From Chitinophaga sancti (GTDB taxonomy: Bacteria > Bacteroidota > Bacteroidia > Chitinophagales > Chitinophagaceae), in the NCBI RefSeq assembly GCF_034424315.1, contig NZ_CP139972.1, forward strand, positions 6,952,501 through 7,016,500: DNA of 64,000 nucleotides. The letters run 5' to 3'. The position numbers and the translations under genes are program-made. The notes under the pieces are model-generated. The model was not told where the DNA came from. It saw only the letters and a program-made list of their open reading frames with translations, and did not search any database. Each line of letters starts with the position of its first letter. Position 1 is the stretch's first letter. Of the stretch, positions 35,527 to 44,907 are shown piece by piece.

Positions 35527-36018
35527 ATGGATGCATCACTAAATAACTGGAAGCAGCGGGCGACTGAGCAGCAAAAAGCCAATAAGCAGTTTCTGCAGAA
35601 GCTACAGACCAAGAAGGGGAGGGGTGTGGATAAACTACTACCGGATCTGCATGAGGAGGCTTTCAGTCATATTGATTGCCTGCAATGTGCAGGGTGTTGT
35701 AAATCGATCAGCCCGCGGTTTAAAACGCCGGACCTCAAGCGTATTTCAAAATACCTGGGTATGCGGGAATCGGTATTTATTGAAACCTACCTGCGGCTGG
35801 ACGAAGATGGGGATTATGTAGTGAAAAGCAGCCCCTGCCCGTTTTTAGGAGCTGACAACTATTGCAGCATTTACGATGTAAGGCCGGGTGATTGTGAAAA
35901 TTATCCATATACCGATAGCATTGAGTTTGTGAAACGACCGAATACCACTTATTTGAACAGTACTATTTGCCCTGCGGTGTTCTATGTGTTAGAGAAGCTG
36001 CGGGATATTGTAAAATAA
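35527..36018 (+). CDS. YkgJ/UPF0153 family cysteine-cluster protein
   Basis: A 163-aa protein with the CxxCxxCC cluster CLQCAGCC and further cysteines in SSPCPFLGADNYCSIY and RPGDCENYP, the pattern of the YkgJ family thought to bind Zn2+ or an Fe-S centre. The N-terminal 50 residues are helical and charged (NNWKQRATEQQKANKQFLQK). Function not known. ATG at 35527 is preferred to a TTG three codons upstream. The gene is divergent from gcvP. Confidence 0.85.
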   Translation: MDASLNNWKQRATEQQKANKQFLQKLQTKKGRGVDKLLPDLHEEAFSHIDCLQCAGCCKSISPRFKTPDLKRISKYLGMRESVFIETYLRLDEDGDYVVKSSPCPFLGADNYCSIYDVRPGDCENYPYTDSIEFVKRPNTTYLNSTICPAVFYVLEKLRDIVK

Positions 36019-36057
36019 AAAGAAACGGCCATCTCCGCGAGATGGCCGTTTCTTTTT
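36017..36057. terminator. Bidirectional terminator, 19-bp stem
   Basis: Arms 36017-36035 and 36039-36057 are perfect complements (AAAAAGAAACGGCCATCTC and its complement) around CGC, between the cysteine-cluster gene and the convergent MFS gene, whose stop codon overlaps the 3' end. Confidence 0.93.
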
Positions 36058-37321
36058 ATGCTTTCAGGTCCAGCTTTCGCATGGCCGGCGAAATAATATA
36101 AGTTGTAATCACAACCCCCAGTGTTATACATCCACCAAACACAACTGATGGCACCAGCCCCATCATCCTGGCCATAAACCCACTTTCAAAAGCTCCCAGC
36201 TCATTAGAAGAACCGACAAACATAGAGCTGACAGCAGCTACGCGGCCTCTCATTTCATCTGGTGTTTTCAATTGCAGGATGGTCTGACGAATGATCACGC
36301 TGATGGCATCCAGGGTTCCACTCAGCAGCAATGCAAGGAAGGAAAGATAGAAGTTCTTCGACAAACCGAAGATGATGATACAGATTCCAAAACCGAATAC
36401 CGCTGCCAGCAGCTTGATACCCGGCTTATGTACCAGTGGCTTGTAAGCGAGGATGAACATGGTAATCAGCGAACCCACTGCCACTGCCGAACGGAGTAAA
36501 CCAAATTCCAGCGCACCTGCATGCAGTACATTGGTTGCAAATACCGGCAGCATGGCTACCGCGCCACCAAACAGTACTGCAAACATATCCAGTGCCATGG
36601 CATTCAATACCACTTTGGTATTCCATACGAAGCGCATCCCTTTAGTCAATCCTTCAAGGAAGCTTTCTCCTTTAGCCGCATAATGTACCGGCTTGGGTTT
36701 AATCATGATCAGACTGAACAGGGGCAGCAAAAAGATGGCAACTACCAGCATCATAGACCAATGTACACCTATTGCGTATACCAGCAAGCCACCTAGTGCA
36801 GGGCCGGCCATACTGCCTATTTGCCAGGCGCTGCTGGCCCAGGTAGATGCATTGGCGTATAATGGACGCGGTACGATCAGTGCCTGTAATGAGAAGTTGG
36901 CCGGGCTGACAAAGGCACGGATAATACCTCCGCAGAAAACCAGTCCGTAGATGGCCATCAGGATATGGTGCGTATCGTAACCTTCCACTGCTTTATCCCA
37001 GGTGAGAAAGAACAAGCCGGAACCTATAATGACATAAGCAATCACGCACTTGAGCAGGATGCCTCTTTTCTCTCTTTTATCAACAATGTGCCCTGCAAAT
37101 GGAGCCAGTAGCACTGCCGGGATGACCTCGGCAAGGCCGATGAGACCCAGGGCAAAAGGATCATGGTTGGACAGGAGGTTTACTTTCCACTCTATGACAA
37201 TAAACTGCATTGTAAGAGCAAAGACAAGCGCAAATCGAATAATGAGATAGTAGTTAAATTCAGGAAGACGAAGCGAAGCGTAAGGGTCGTTCTTACTGTT
37301 TGTGTTAGCCGGATTATCCAC
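36056..37321 (-). CDS. MFS transporter (DHA3 / enterobactin-exporter type)
   Basis: A 421-aa inner membrane protein with about 12 hydrophobic segments. The loop VILAPFAGHIVDKREKRGIL, here with PAVLLAP before it, is the MFS motif A between helices 2 and 3, and TPDEMRGRVAAVSSMF is the matching motif typical of the EntS/MFS_3 group. Such proteins export siderophores, macrolides or other compounds by proton antiport; the substrate is not predictable. No siderophore gene is near. Confidence 0.85.
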   Translation of the reverse strand: MDNPANTNSKNDPYASLRLPEFNYYLIIRFALVFALTMQFIVIEWKVNLLSNHDPFALGLIGLAEVIPAVLLAPFAGHIVDKREKRGILLKCVIAYVIIGSGLFFLTWDKAVEGYDTHHILMAIYGLVFCGGIIRAFVSPANFSLQALIVPRPLYANASTWASSAWQIGSMAGPALGGLLVYAIGVHWSMMLVVAIFLLPLFSLIMIKPKPVHYAAKGESFLEGLTKGMRFVWNTKVVLNAMALDMFAVLFGGAVAMLPVFATNVLHAGALEFGLLRSAVAVGSLITMFILAYKPLVHKPGIKLLAAVFGFGICIIIFGLSKNFYLSFLALLLSGTLDAISVIIRQTILQLKTPDEMRGRVAAVSSMFVGSSNELGAFESGFMARMMGLVPSVVFGGCITLGVVITTYIISPAMRKLDLKA

Positions 37322-37602
37322 GTAATCAGTTTTTAAACCACCGCAAAAATATATAATTTGAATAAATGCCTGGATTTAAAACTGATAAACGGTATCGTTA
37401 AATTCAATCAGGAACCTTAATTTTATAAGACATTGGTCTGGTTTTAGTAGCAAATAACCGAAGTGAATGTGGTCGCCAGCGCCTTTAAAATAGCGCCTGT
37501 GCTACGTTACCTGTTTCTCAATCTTTTGTTAAAAGAAAACTGCCATTCTAGCACAATGGGCAATTTTGTGTTATATTTGATGATGTTCAATTAGGATTTT
37601 CT

Positions 37603-39729
37603 ATGAGAAGAATGAAAGTGATTATACCAGTTATGCTGATTACCATCTCGATGGGCGTATTGGCTTTCAGCAAACTGCGTAAAGAAGACCCCCCTGGCAA
37701 AAATGAAGTAATCATTGGTCTGGTTGGGCAAATATTAAAAGATGGGCACTATCAGCCGAAGGCTATAGACGATAAATTTTCAAAGGAAGTCTTTGAAAAG
37801 TTCCTCAAGAACCTTGACAGTGAAAAGAAATTCTTCCTGAAGAGTGATATCGAGAACCTCAAACCATTATCTACTCATATTGATAATGAACTGATGGGTG
37901 AACCCCTGGATTGTTTCAATGCGATCAATGATCTGATTAAGAAACGTGTCGCTGAGGCAGCAGCGCTGTATCCTGAAATCCTGGCGAAGCCTTTTGACTT
38001 CTCCAGGGAAGAAAAGGTTACCCTGGATCCTGATAAGGTAGACTATCCTGCGGACGAAGCAGCCCGCAAAGAAGCGTGGCGCAAGGTGCTGAAATATCGT
38101 ACCCTTGAAAAATATTCTGAACTGATAGAAGCCCGCGACAAGCAGGATAAGAAAGATACAGCAAAGGCTAAAACTGATGTACAGCTGGAAGCTGATGCAC
38201 GTGCGAAGGTGAAGCAGGTATACGATCGTTACTTCGACCGTTTGAAAAACAGACAGGATGACAATGAGCGCTTCAGCACTTATGTAAACAGCATTACTGC
38301 TACGATGGATCCACATACTGACTTCTTCCCTCCTGATGAAAAGCGAGCGTTTGAAGAACAGATGGCTGGAAAATTCTTCGGTATTGGTGCACAACTGCGT
38401 GAAGAAGATGGTAAGATCAGGATCGTTAGCATCGTAACAGGTAGCCCAAGCTGGAAAGAAGGTAACCTGAAAGCAAACGATGTGATCCTGAAAGTTGCGC
38501 AGGGAGACAAGGAGCCGCTGGACATCACCGGTTATGCGGTGGAAGATGCGGTAAAAGTGATCAGAGGTGAAAAAGGTACCGTGGTAAAACTGACTGTAAA
38601 GAGTGTAGATGGTACTATTAAGGACGTTTCTATTGTACGTGACGAGATCGTACTGGATGAAACCTTTGCTAAATCTGCAATTATCGGTGGTCAACATAAA
38701 ATTGGTTACATCTACCTGCCTGAGTTCTATGCAGACTTCCAGGACAGAAACGGTGCACGTTGCGCTGAAGATGTGGCTAAGGAAATTACAAAGCTGAAAG
38801 CTGAAAATGTAGAAGGGATCATCCTCGACCTCCGCTTCAATGGTGGTGGTTCCCTGCAGGATGTAGTGCAGATGGCTGGCCTGTTCATTCCGGATGGTCC
38901 GGTTGTACAGGTTAAATCACGCAGTGGAGAACCAATGGTACTTCGTGACCGTGACAAAAGTGTACAGTATGGTGGTCCGCTGGCAATCATGGTAAATGAA
39001 TACAGTGCTTCTGCTTCTGAAATCATGGCAGCAGCTATGCAGGATTACAAGCGTGCGGTGATCATCGGTAGTAATTCTACCTATGGTAAAGGTACGGTGC
39101 AGCGGATGTTCAGCCTGGATGAGTTCTACTCCAATAAGGAGTTAGGTCCGCTGGGTGCTATCAAACTGACTCAGCAGAAATTCTATCGTGCAAATGGTGG
39201 TTCTACTCAGCTGAAAGGTGTTAATTCTGATATCGTATTGCCAGATCCATATTATGAAGTAGCTGAGCGTAAGGATAAAGATGCCATGAACTGGGACGAG
39301 ATTCCAAAGGCTAATTTCACTCCATGGGTGGATCCGGTGCCGGTGGCTGCGCTGAAAGCGAATAGCGATAAACGCCTGGCTAATAACGAAGCCTTTAAGA
39401 CGATGAATGAAAACATCGCTACGCTGAAAAAAATGGACGCTCAGGAAAGCTATTCTCTGAACTATCAGACTTATAAGACTGAGCAGAAGAATAATGCAAA
39501 TGCCCTGAAACGTTATGATTCAGTAAATGATAAGGTGAAGGAACTGGAGATCTCCAGCCTGAAGGTTGACCTGGATAAGATTGGTAATGATACTTCTAAA
39601 CTGGCCCGTAATAAGGATTGGCTGAAGTTCAGACAGAAGGATATTTATTTGGATGAAGCGGTGAATGTGATGAATGATCTGATTGGAATGACTGCTTCTA
39701 AGGTAAATGGAAGGTTAGCGAATAAGTAA
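37603..39729 (+). CDS. C-terminal processing peptidase (Prc/Tsp, S41 family)
   Basis: A 708-aa periplasmic or membrane-anchored protease with an uncleaved or cleaved N-terminal hydrophobic segment (residues 5-23). The N-terminal helical region (about 40-215) and PDZ domain (about 255-335) are followed by the S41 catalytic domain. By alignment in mind with E. coli Prc, the Ser-Lys dyad is S470 (YSASASEIMAAAMQDY) and K496 (YGKGTVQ). A Prc-type C-terminal domain follows (about 560-708). It trims or degrades periplasmic proteins. A TAnnTTTG box (37572-37579) lies 23 bases before the start, without a clear -33 box. Confidence 0.92.
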   Translation: MRRMKVIIPVMLITISMGVLAFSKLRKEDPPGKNEVIIGLVGQILKDGHYQPKAIDDKFSKEVFEKFLKNLDSEKKFFLKSDIENLKPLSTHIDNELMGEPLDCFNAINDLIKKRVAEAAALYPEILAKPFDFSREEKVTLDPDKVDYPADEAARKEAWRKVLKYRTLEKYSELIEARDKQDKKDTAKAKTDVQLEADARAKVKQVYDRYFDRLKNRQDDNERFSTYVNSITATMDPHTDFFPPDEKRAFEEQMAGKFFGIGAQLREEDGKIRIVSIVTGSPSWKEGNLKANDVILKVAQGDKEPLDITGYAVEDAVKVIRGEKGTVVKLTVKSVDGTIKDVSIVRDEIVLDETFAKSAIIGGQHKIGYIYLPEFYADFQDRNGARCAEDVAKEITKLKAENVEGIILDLRFNGGGSLQDVVQMAGLFIPDGPVVQVKSRSGEPMVLRDRDKSVQYGGPLAIMVNEYSASASEIMAAAMQDYKRAVIIGSNSTYGKGTVQRMFSLDEFYSNKELGPLGAIKLTQQKFYRANGGSTQLKGVNSDIVLPDPYYEVAERKDKDAMNWDEIPKANFTPWVDPVPVAALKANSDKRLANNEAFKTMNENIATLKKMDAQESYSLNYQTYKTEQKNNANALKRYDSVNDKVKELEISSLKVDLDKIGNDTSKLARNKDWLKFRQKDIYLDEAVNVMNDLIGMTASKVNGRLANK

Positions 39730-39748
39730 GGATAAAAATATTCGACAT

Positions 39749-39782
39749 AAAAAAGCATCTGTCTCTGGCAGATGCTTTTTTT
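39749..39782 (+). terminator. Terminator of the processing peptidase gene
   Basis: AAAAAAGCATCTG (39749-39761) and CAGATGCTTTTTT (39769-39781) around a 7-base loop, ending in a run of T. Confidence 0.92.
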
Positions 39783-39817
39783 ATTGCCGGAAGGCGAGGG
39801 TGCTTTGTAAATTTATT

Positions 39818-40693
39818 TTATTCGCCGCTTAGTAATCTTATCAGGTTCTTTAATTCCTCCTGTTTATACATATCCTTGTCATCCTGAAAGCACTTGGACA
39901 ATTCTTCCAGCAGGAATTGGATAATCCTGGTATTTGACTGTGGCGTATAATAAGAGGGAGTCGGTGGGAGAGACATCCGTTTCAGGTAGTTTTCCACATC
40001 CTGGTGGGAATAGATCTGGCCCTGGATGGGATCTATAAAGAACAGGATCCGGTAGTCGTCCGGGCTGGCGGGTTCTGAAAAATCGTAGAAGCTGTCAAAA
40101 TAGGCGAGGATAAACTGCCTGGGGATATTCACCGCATACACCGGCAGGTCCAGCATGGCGCAGAGGCTTTGGTAGACGATACCATTGGTCAGTGGGTTCC
40201 CTTTCTTGGATTCCAGCACCTGGTTGATGAAGAACTGGTTTTTGCGCACATAGGCCACCTCTTCTGCTTTGAGCCCGAAGTAGTTGTAGATCATGCTATT
40301 CAGCACGTTGATCTGCTCCAGGGGAGTGAGGTAGTTATTGAGCTCCAGCCATATATTACGCTTGATTTTTTCGATTTCGTTGTGAACAGAATTTGCCTGC
40401 ATATCAGGAAACTGATACCTGGCTATAAGGATGGCTCCCTGTAAAAGATCGGGCGCTTCTGCTTTATTCCATTGCGCCAGCGCCATCTGCAGGTCCATGT
40501 AATGGACTCTGTGAATCAGCTGTTCGATCCTTTCCTGAATAGATTCATCTACAGTATTTTCCCACAGATTCTCCAGGTTGGGAATGATCTCTTTCCCAAA
40601 CAATAATATCTTGCTGGCAACGGTATCATATACCTCCTGATCCGGATCGTCCAGAAGATGGAACAAAGCATTTATTTCTTTGGTCTCGTGCAT
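39818..40693 (-). CDS. SirB1-like transglutaminase-fold protein
   Basis: A 291-aa cytoplasmic protein from ATG 40693 (MHETKEINALFHLLDD); the frame stays open to 40801 but the extra residues look unrelated. The core ESKKGNPLTNGIVYQSLCAMLDLPVYAVNIPRQF, described in two parts as KKGNPLTNGIVYQSLC and PVYAVNIPRQF, matches the SirB1/Transglut_core2 family, where such proteins often lack full protease activity. An N-terminal HEAT-like stretch (residues 5-60) is suggested by the DPDQEVYDTVASKIL repeat style. Function unknown. It lies 123 bases downstream of topA on the same strand. Confidence 0.75.
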   Translation of the reverse strand: MHETKEINALFHLLDDPDQEVYDTVASKILLFGKEIIPNLENLWENTVDESIQERIEQLIHRVHYMDLQMALAQWNKAEAPDLLQGAILIARYQFPDMQANSVHNEIEKIKRNIWLELNNYLTPLEQINVLNSMIYNYFGLKAEEVAYVRKNQFFINQVLESKKGNPLTNGIVYQSLCAMLDLPVYAVNIPRQFILAYFDSFYDFSEPASPDDYRILFFIDPIQGQIYSHQDVENYLKRMSLPPTPSYYTPQSNTRIIQFLLEELSKCFQDDKDMYKQEELKNLIRLLSGE

Positions 40694-40816
40694 AACAAAT
40701 CTAAATGTGCCGATGTGCAAATATGCTAATCCCTGAATCATCCAAATGGTATAGGGTGGTCTTTTCATCAAAAAGACAACCCTATATACACACCGGCACA
40801 TTCGTGTAATAGCACT

Positions 40817-43165
40817 TTACTCGGCTTTTTTCTTTCTAGGAGGTGCTTTCTTTTTGGGAGGGTTTGCCTTCACGTCTTCGATGATGGCTTTTGCTTCCTC
40901 CACCGTAATATCTGCAGCAGTATCGATCTTCTCCTTTGGTATCTTGTAGTTTCTTAAGCCTTGTTTAATATAAGGACCATAGGGGCCTTTGAGTATCTGG
41001 ATTTTTTCTTTTTCAAATACTTTGATGGTGCGTTCATCTTTTGCAGTACGTTTTTCCACGATCAGCGGGGCAATTTCGTCGAGTTCCACTGTGTAGGGGT
41101 CCATTTCCTTTTTCAGGGAATAGAATTTCTTGTCGTGTGCTGCATATGGACCGAACCGGCCTATGTTCACGGTTACATCTTCATCTTCAAATTTACCCAG
41201 GTTGCGTGGAAGCTTAAACAGCTCCATTGCTTCCTCTAAAGTAATAGTTTCGATGCTTTGTGTTGCTTTTAATTTTGCAAAACGGGGCTTTTCTTCATCT
41301 TCTGCTTTCCCGATCTGCACCATTGGGCCATAACGTCCCATCCGCGCTACGATAGGTTTGCCGGTAGATTCTTCGGTACCCAGTTGTCTTTCACCTTTTA
41401 CTCTTTCAGCGTTTTCAAGGGTGTTTTCCACATCTTTATGGAAGGGGGTATAGAACTCATTCAGCATTTTGTTCCAGATCTTTTTACCATGTGCGACCTC
41501 GTCAAACTCCTCTTCGATCTTGGCAGTGAAGCCGTAGTCCATTACATTTCCGAAGTATTGGCTCAGGAAGTCGGTTACGATCATACCCAGGTCTGTTGGG
41601 AACAGTTTGGATTTTTCGGCACCGGTATTTTCAGATTCTGTTACTTTGGTGAGTTTGTCTGATTTCAGGGTCAGTATGCGGAAGTCTCTTTTGATACCTT
41701 CTTTATCACGTTTTTCCACATAGTTACGCTTCTGAACAGTGGTAATGGTTGGTGCGTAGGTAGATGGACGACCTATGCCCAGTTCTTCCAGTTTCTTTAC
41801 CAGGCTCGCTTCCGTATAGCGGGGGGCTGGGCGGGTAAAGCGTTCTGTCGCTTTCATTTCCTTCAGGTCCAGTACCTGTTTCAGTGCGAGTGGTGGCAGG
41901 GAACCATCCTGTTCGTCTTCTTCATCTTCATCATCCCGACCTTCCATATATACTTTCAGGAAGCCATCGAACTTCAATACTTCACCACTGGCGGTCAGCT
42001 CTTCGTGGTTGGTAGAGATATCGATTTTGGCGATTGTCTTTTCCAGTTCCGCGTCACTCATCTGGCTGGCGATGGTACGTTTCCAGATCAGCTCATATAA
42101 TTTACGGGTATCACTGTCATCTACTGAAGCATTCTCCATGTAGGTAGGACGGATGGCTTCGTGCGCTTCCTGGGCAGACTCGTTCTTGTTTTTGAACTTG
42201 CGGTGCTGGTGGTAACGTTCTCCGTAGTTGGTTGTAATCGCTTTCTGGATATCACCCAATGCGGTATCAGACAGGTTGACTGAGTCAGTACGCATGTAGG
42301 TGATATTACCACTTTCATACAGTTTTTGTGCCAGCAACATGGTTTTAGATACACTATAACCAAGTTTCCGGCTGGCTTCCTGCTGAAGGGTAGAGGTGGT
42401 AAAAGGGGCGGCAGGAGATTTCTTGCCCGGTTTTACCTGAATATCTTTTACAGCGTACGCTGCACCGACACATTGCTGCAGGAATTTCTCCGCGTCTTCC
42501 GCGGTTTTGAAACGGGTAGGGCCTTCGGCTTTGAAAGTAATATTCTTACCATTCAGGTCTTTGGCGATGAAGAAAGCTTCCACTTTAAAGCTGCTCACAG
42601 CGGTAAAGCCGTTGATTTCTCTTTCCCTTTCCACGATCAGTCTCACTGCTACTGATTGAACACGACCAGCAGAGAGGTGATTACGCATACTCATTTTACG
42701 CCAGAGCACCGGAGACAGCTCAAAACCTACGATCCTATCCAGGATACGTCTGGCTTGCTGAGCATTTACCAGGTTCATATTGAGCAGGCGGGGTTGTTGC
42801 ACGGCTTTTTCAATGGCAGGTTTTGTAATCTCGTGGAATACAATACGTTTTGTAATCTCGGGGTCTAATCCCAGTACCTCGCACAAATGCCAGCTGATGG
42901 CCTCACCCTCACGGTCCTCATCCGTTGCTAACCAAACCTCGTCGGTAGACTTGGCTAACTTCTTCAGATCCTTGACAACCTTTTCCTTGTCATCGGGGAT
43001 TATATACTTAGGCTTGAAGTTATTGTTGATATCAATGCCCATATCATCCTTCTCCAGATCACGGATGTGACCGAAGCAGGAAATGACCTCGAAGTCCTTG
43101 CCCAGTATCTTTTCAATCGTCTTGGCTTTGGCCGGAGACTCAACAATTACTAGATTTTTTGCCAT
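40817..43165 (-). CDS. topA: DNA topoisomerase I (type IA)
   Basis: Relaxes negative supercoils. The 782 aa start with the Toprim domain (LVIVESPAKAKTIEKILG; E9, and D82-x-D84-x-E86 in TDEDREGEAISWHL). The core follows with NAQQARRILDRIVGFELSP and active-site Y290 in GNITYMRTDSVNLS. The C-terminus has no zinc-binding cysteines; instead it has several GRYGPMVQIG / GRFGPYAAH / GPYGPYIKQG repeats and ends in a Lys/Pro/Arg-rich tail, as usual for this phylum. Confidence 0.97.
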   Translation of the reverse strand: MAKNLVIVESPAKAKTIEKILGKDFEVISCFGHIRDLEKDDMGIDINNNFKPKYIIPDDKEKVVKDLKKLAKSTDEVWLATDEDREGEAISWHLCEVLGLDPEITKRIVFHEITKPAIEKAVQQPRLLNMNLVNAQQARRILDRIVGFELSPVLWRKMSMRNHLSAGRVQSVAVRLIVEREREINGFTAVSSFKVEAFFIAKDLNGKNITFKAEGPTRFKTAEDAEKFLQQCVGAAYAVKDIQVKPGKKSPAAPFTTSTLQQEASRKLGYSVSKTMLLAQKLYESGNITYMRTDSVNLSDTALGDIQKAITTNYGERYHQHRKFKNKNESAQEAHEAIRPTYMENASVDDSDTRKLYELIWKRTIASQMSDAELEKTIAKIDISTNHEELTASGEVLKFDGFLKVYMEGRDDEDEEDEQDGSLPPLALKQVLDLKEMKATERFTRPAPRYTEASLVKKLEELGIGRPSTYAPTITTVQKRNYVEKRDKEGIKRDFRILTLKSDKLTKVTESENTGAEKSKLFPTDLGMIVTDFLSQYFGNVMDYGFTAKIEEEFDEVAHGKKIWNKMLNEFYTPFHKDVENTLENAERVKGERQLGTEESTGKPIVARMGRYGPMVQIGKAEDEEKPRFAKLKATQSIETITLEEAMELFKLPRNLGKFEDEDVTVNIGRFGPYAAHDKKFYSLKKEMDPYTVELDEIAPLIVEKRTAKDERTIKVFEKEKIQILKGPYGPYIKQGLRNYKIPKEKIDTAADITVEEAKAIIEDVKANPPKKKAPPRKKKAE

Positions 43166-43549
43166 GAATGCCGTCTTTATGTGCTACTAGATACGTAAAA
43201 TTCCGTATTAAATTGTATAACCCGCTTTAAGTAAGTGCCTCAAAATTAGGTGCTCGCTGTGGGCGGGAGGATAGCCAACTGATCAAAACGGGGCTATCCG
43301 ATTTTTGCAAGTATATAAAAGAAGTGGTAGAATAAAAAATCAGTCTCTTTTAAAACATTGAATATAAATGTAATATTTTTGGGAAATCCATTAAAAATGA
43401 ATGATTAACAGTTTAATGGTTAAATTGCTGGATAACAACGCTGAACGGAAGGAAAACGTGCTGTACCATATAACTGTATGAGCCCGGTTACCAAAATTTT
43501 GCTTTTTCTTACCGGTACACCATAATATATTAATAACCACTTTTACCCG
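43166..43549. other. Divergent intergenic region between topA and the DUF2520 gene
   Basis: 384 bases without a supported gene. It carries the promoters of the two divergent genes, which I cannot place exactly, and a hairpin at 43269-43299 (GGATAGCC with GGCTATCC, 15-base loop, then ATTTTT on the plus strand). AT-rich elsewhere. Confidence 0.5.
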
Positions 43550-44314
43550 ATGAACATAGTAATTATAGGCGCGGGAAATATTGCGCATTGTTTCGGAACA
43601 TTATTAAAAATACACGGACACCAGATTTTACAGGTTATTAGCCGGAAGAAGGAAAATGCCCAGGTACTGGCAGAAAATTTACATGCCTCTGCTACTGACG
43701 ATCTCCTGGATATTAACATGGAAGCAGACATTTATTTACTGGCAGTGAGCGATGCAGCCCTTCCGGAACTGAATGAGGAGCTGCGCCTGGGTAAAAGGAT
43801 TGTTTTGCATACATCCGGCGCCGTATCCCTGGATGCGATCAAACGGATCTCCACCCATACCGGGGTGATGTATCCTTTACAGTCAATCCGTAAGGAAGTG
43901 AAAAATTACCCTGCTATTCCGCTGCTGCTGGAAGCCAGCAATGACGAGGTGATGCGAAGGCTGCAATCTATAGCACAGAGTATTTCATCCCGGATAGAGG
44001 TAGTAAGTTCTGAACAAAGGTTGCAATTGCACCTGGGTGCAGTGCTATGTAATAATTTTACCAATCACCTGATTACCAGGGCTAAGCAGTTCTGTGAGCA
44101 AAAAGGGCTGGATTTTAATTTGCTTCAGCCCATTATCAGAGAAACTTTTGAAAGACTGGAGAAATTTGCTCCGGAAACTGTGCAGACAGGCCCGGCTATG
44201 AGGAAGGATGAAGAAACGATGTCTAAACACAGGGCACTGATTCAGGATCAGCAACATCTGCAGGAAATATATAGGGTGATGTCAGATAGTATTTATGATT
44301 TCTATAATGCCTGA
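43550..44314 (+). CDS. Rossmann-fold protein with DUF2520
   Basis: A 254-aa protein with an N-terminal NAD(P)-binding motif (VIIGAGNIAHCFGTLL, residues 3-19) and a C-terminal helical DUF2520 domain (about 130-254: LHLGAVLCNNFTNHLITRAK, cut to its core). The architecture is like 6-phosphogluconate dehydrogenase or ketopantoate reductase-type enzymes, but no substrate is known. It heads a close-packed run with a KdsC-type phosphatase, a UbiA prenyltransferase and Maf, an order seen in many Bacteroidota genomes to my knowledge. Confidence 0.85.
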   Translation: MNIVIIGAGNIAHCFGTLLKIHGHQILQVISRKKENAQVLAENLHASATDDLLDINMEADIYLLAVSDAALPELNEELRLGKRIVLHTSGAVSLDAIKRISTHTGVMYPLQSIRKEVKNYPAIPLLLEASNDEVMRRLQSIAQSISSRIEVVSSEQRLQLHLGAVLCNNFTNHLITRAKQFCEQKGLDFNLLQPIIRETFERLEKFAPETVQTGPAMRKDEETMSKHRALIQDQQHLQEIYRVMSDSIYDFYNA

Positions 44315-44364
44315 CATCAAAAATCTATACTACTTTTGCGCAATACGATATTTTAATAAACGCA

Positions 44365-44886
44365 ATGAACGTTTTATCTCTTTTTAAGCCCATCACCACT
44401 TTTGTGTTTGATGTAGATGGCGTGCTCACAGATGGTACAGTACAATTATTGCCTAATGGTGAGCAATCACGCAGAATGAACATTAAGGATGGGTATGCTT
44501 TGCAGCTGGCTGTGAAGAAAGGTTACCGTATCGCCATCATTTCGGGTGGCAGATCGGAAAGTGTGGTAAGCCGCTTACAGGGATTAGGAATTAAAGATAT
44601 TTATACCGGTATAACTGATAAACAGGAAAAGCTGCAGGATTACGTATTTGAGAATGAACTGCAATGGGAGCAGGTCATTTTTATGGGAGATGATATCCCC
44701 GATTACCGTGCAATGCAGCTGGTAGGTCTGCCGGTATGTCCGGCTGATGCTGTACCTGAGATCAAAAGTATATCCCGTTATATCTCACCGGTAAATGGCG
44801 GAAATGGCTGCGTAAGGGAAGTAATCGAGAAAGTGCTGAAACTCAATGGGCACTGGACGGTTGACGAAGAAATAGCCAGCCGCTAA
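44365..44886 (+). CDS. KdsC-type HAD phosphatase
   Basis: A 173-aa HAD-superfamily hydrolase without cap domain, the form of 3-deoxy-D-manno-octulosonate 8-phosphate phosphatase. The nucleophile D16 and acid D18 are in FDVDGVLTDG; IISGGRSESVVSRLQGLGI holds the motif II Ser region and GDDIPDYRAM motif IV. KDO 8-phosphate is the likely substrate, giving KDO for LPS, but other sugar phosphates cannot be excluded because kdsA and kdsB are not nearby. A TACTTTTG box (44331-44338) lies upstream. Confidence 0.85.
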   Translation: MNVLSLFKPITTFVFDVDGVLTDGTVQLLPNGEQSRRMNIKDGYALQLAVKKGYRIAIISGGRSESVVSRLQGLGIKDIYTGITDKQEKLQDYVFENELQWEQVIFMGDDIPDYRAMQLVGLPVCPADAVPEIKSISRYISPVNGGNGCVREVIEKVLKLNGHWTVDEEIASR

Positions 44887-44907
44887 TTTATTTTCAATTA
44901 ATTGACT

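Noticed and set aside
43269..43299. Hairpin in the topA divergent region as a terminator or riboswitch
   Set aside because: No transcript is expected to end there on the plus strand and no conserved riboswitch core is present, so it is only noted.
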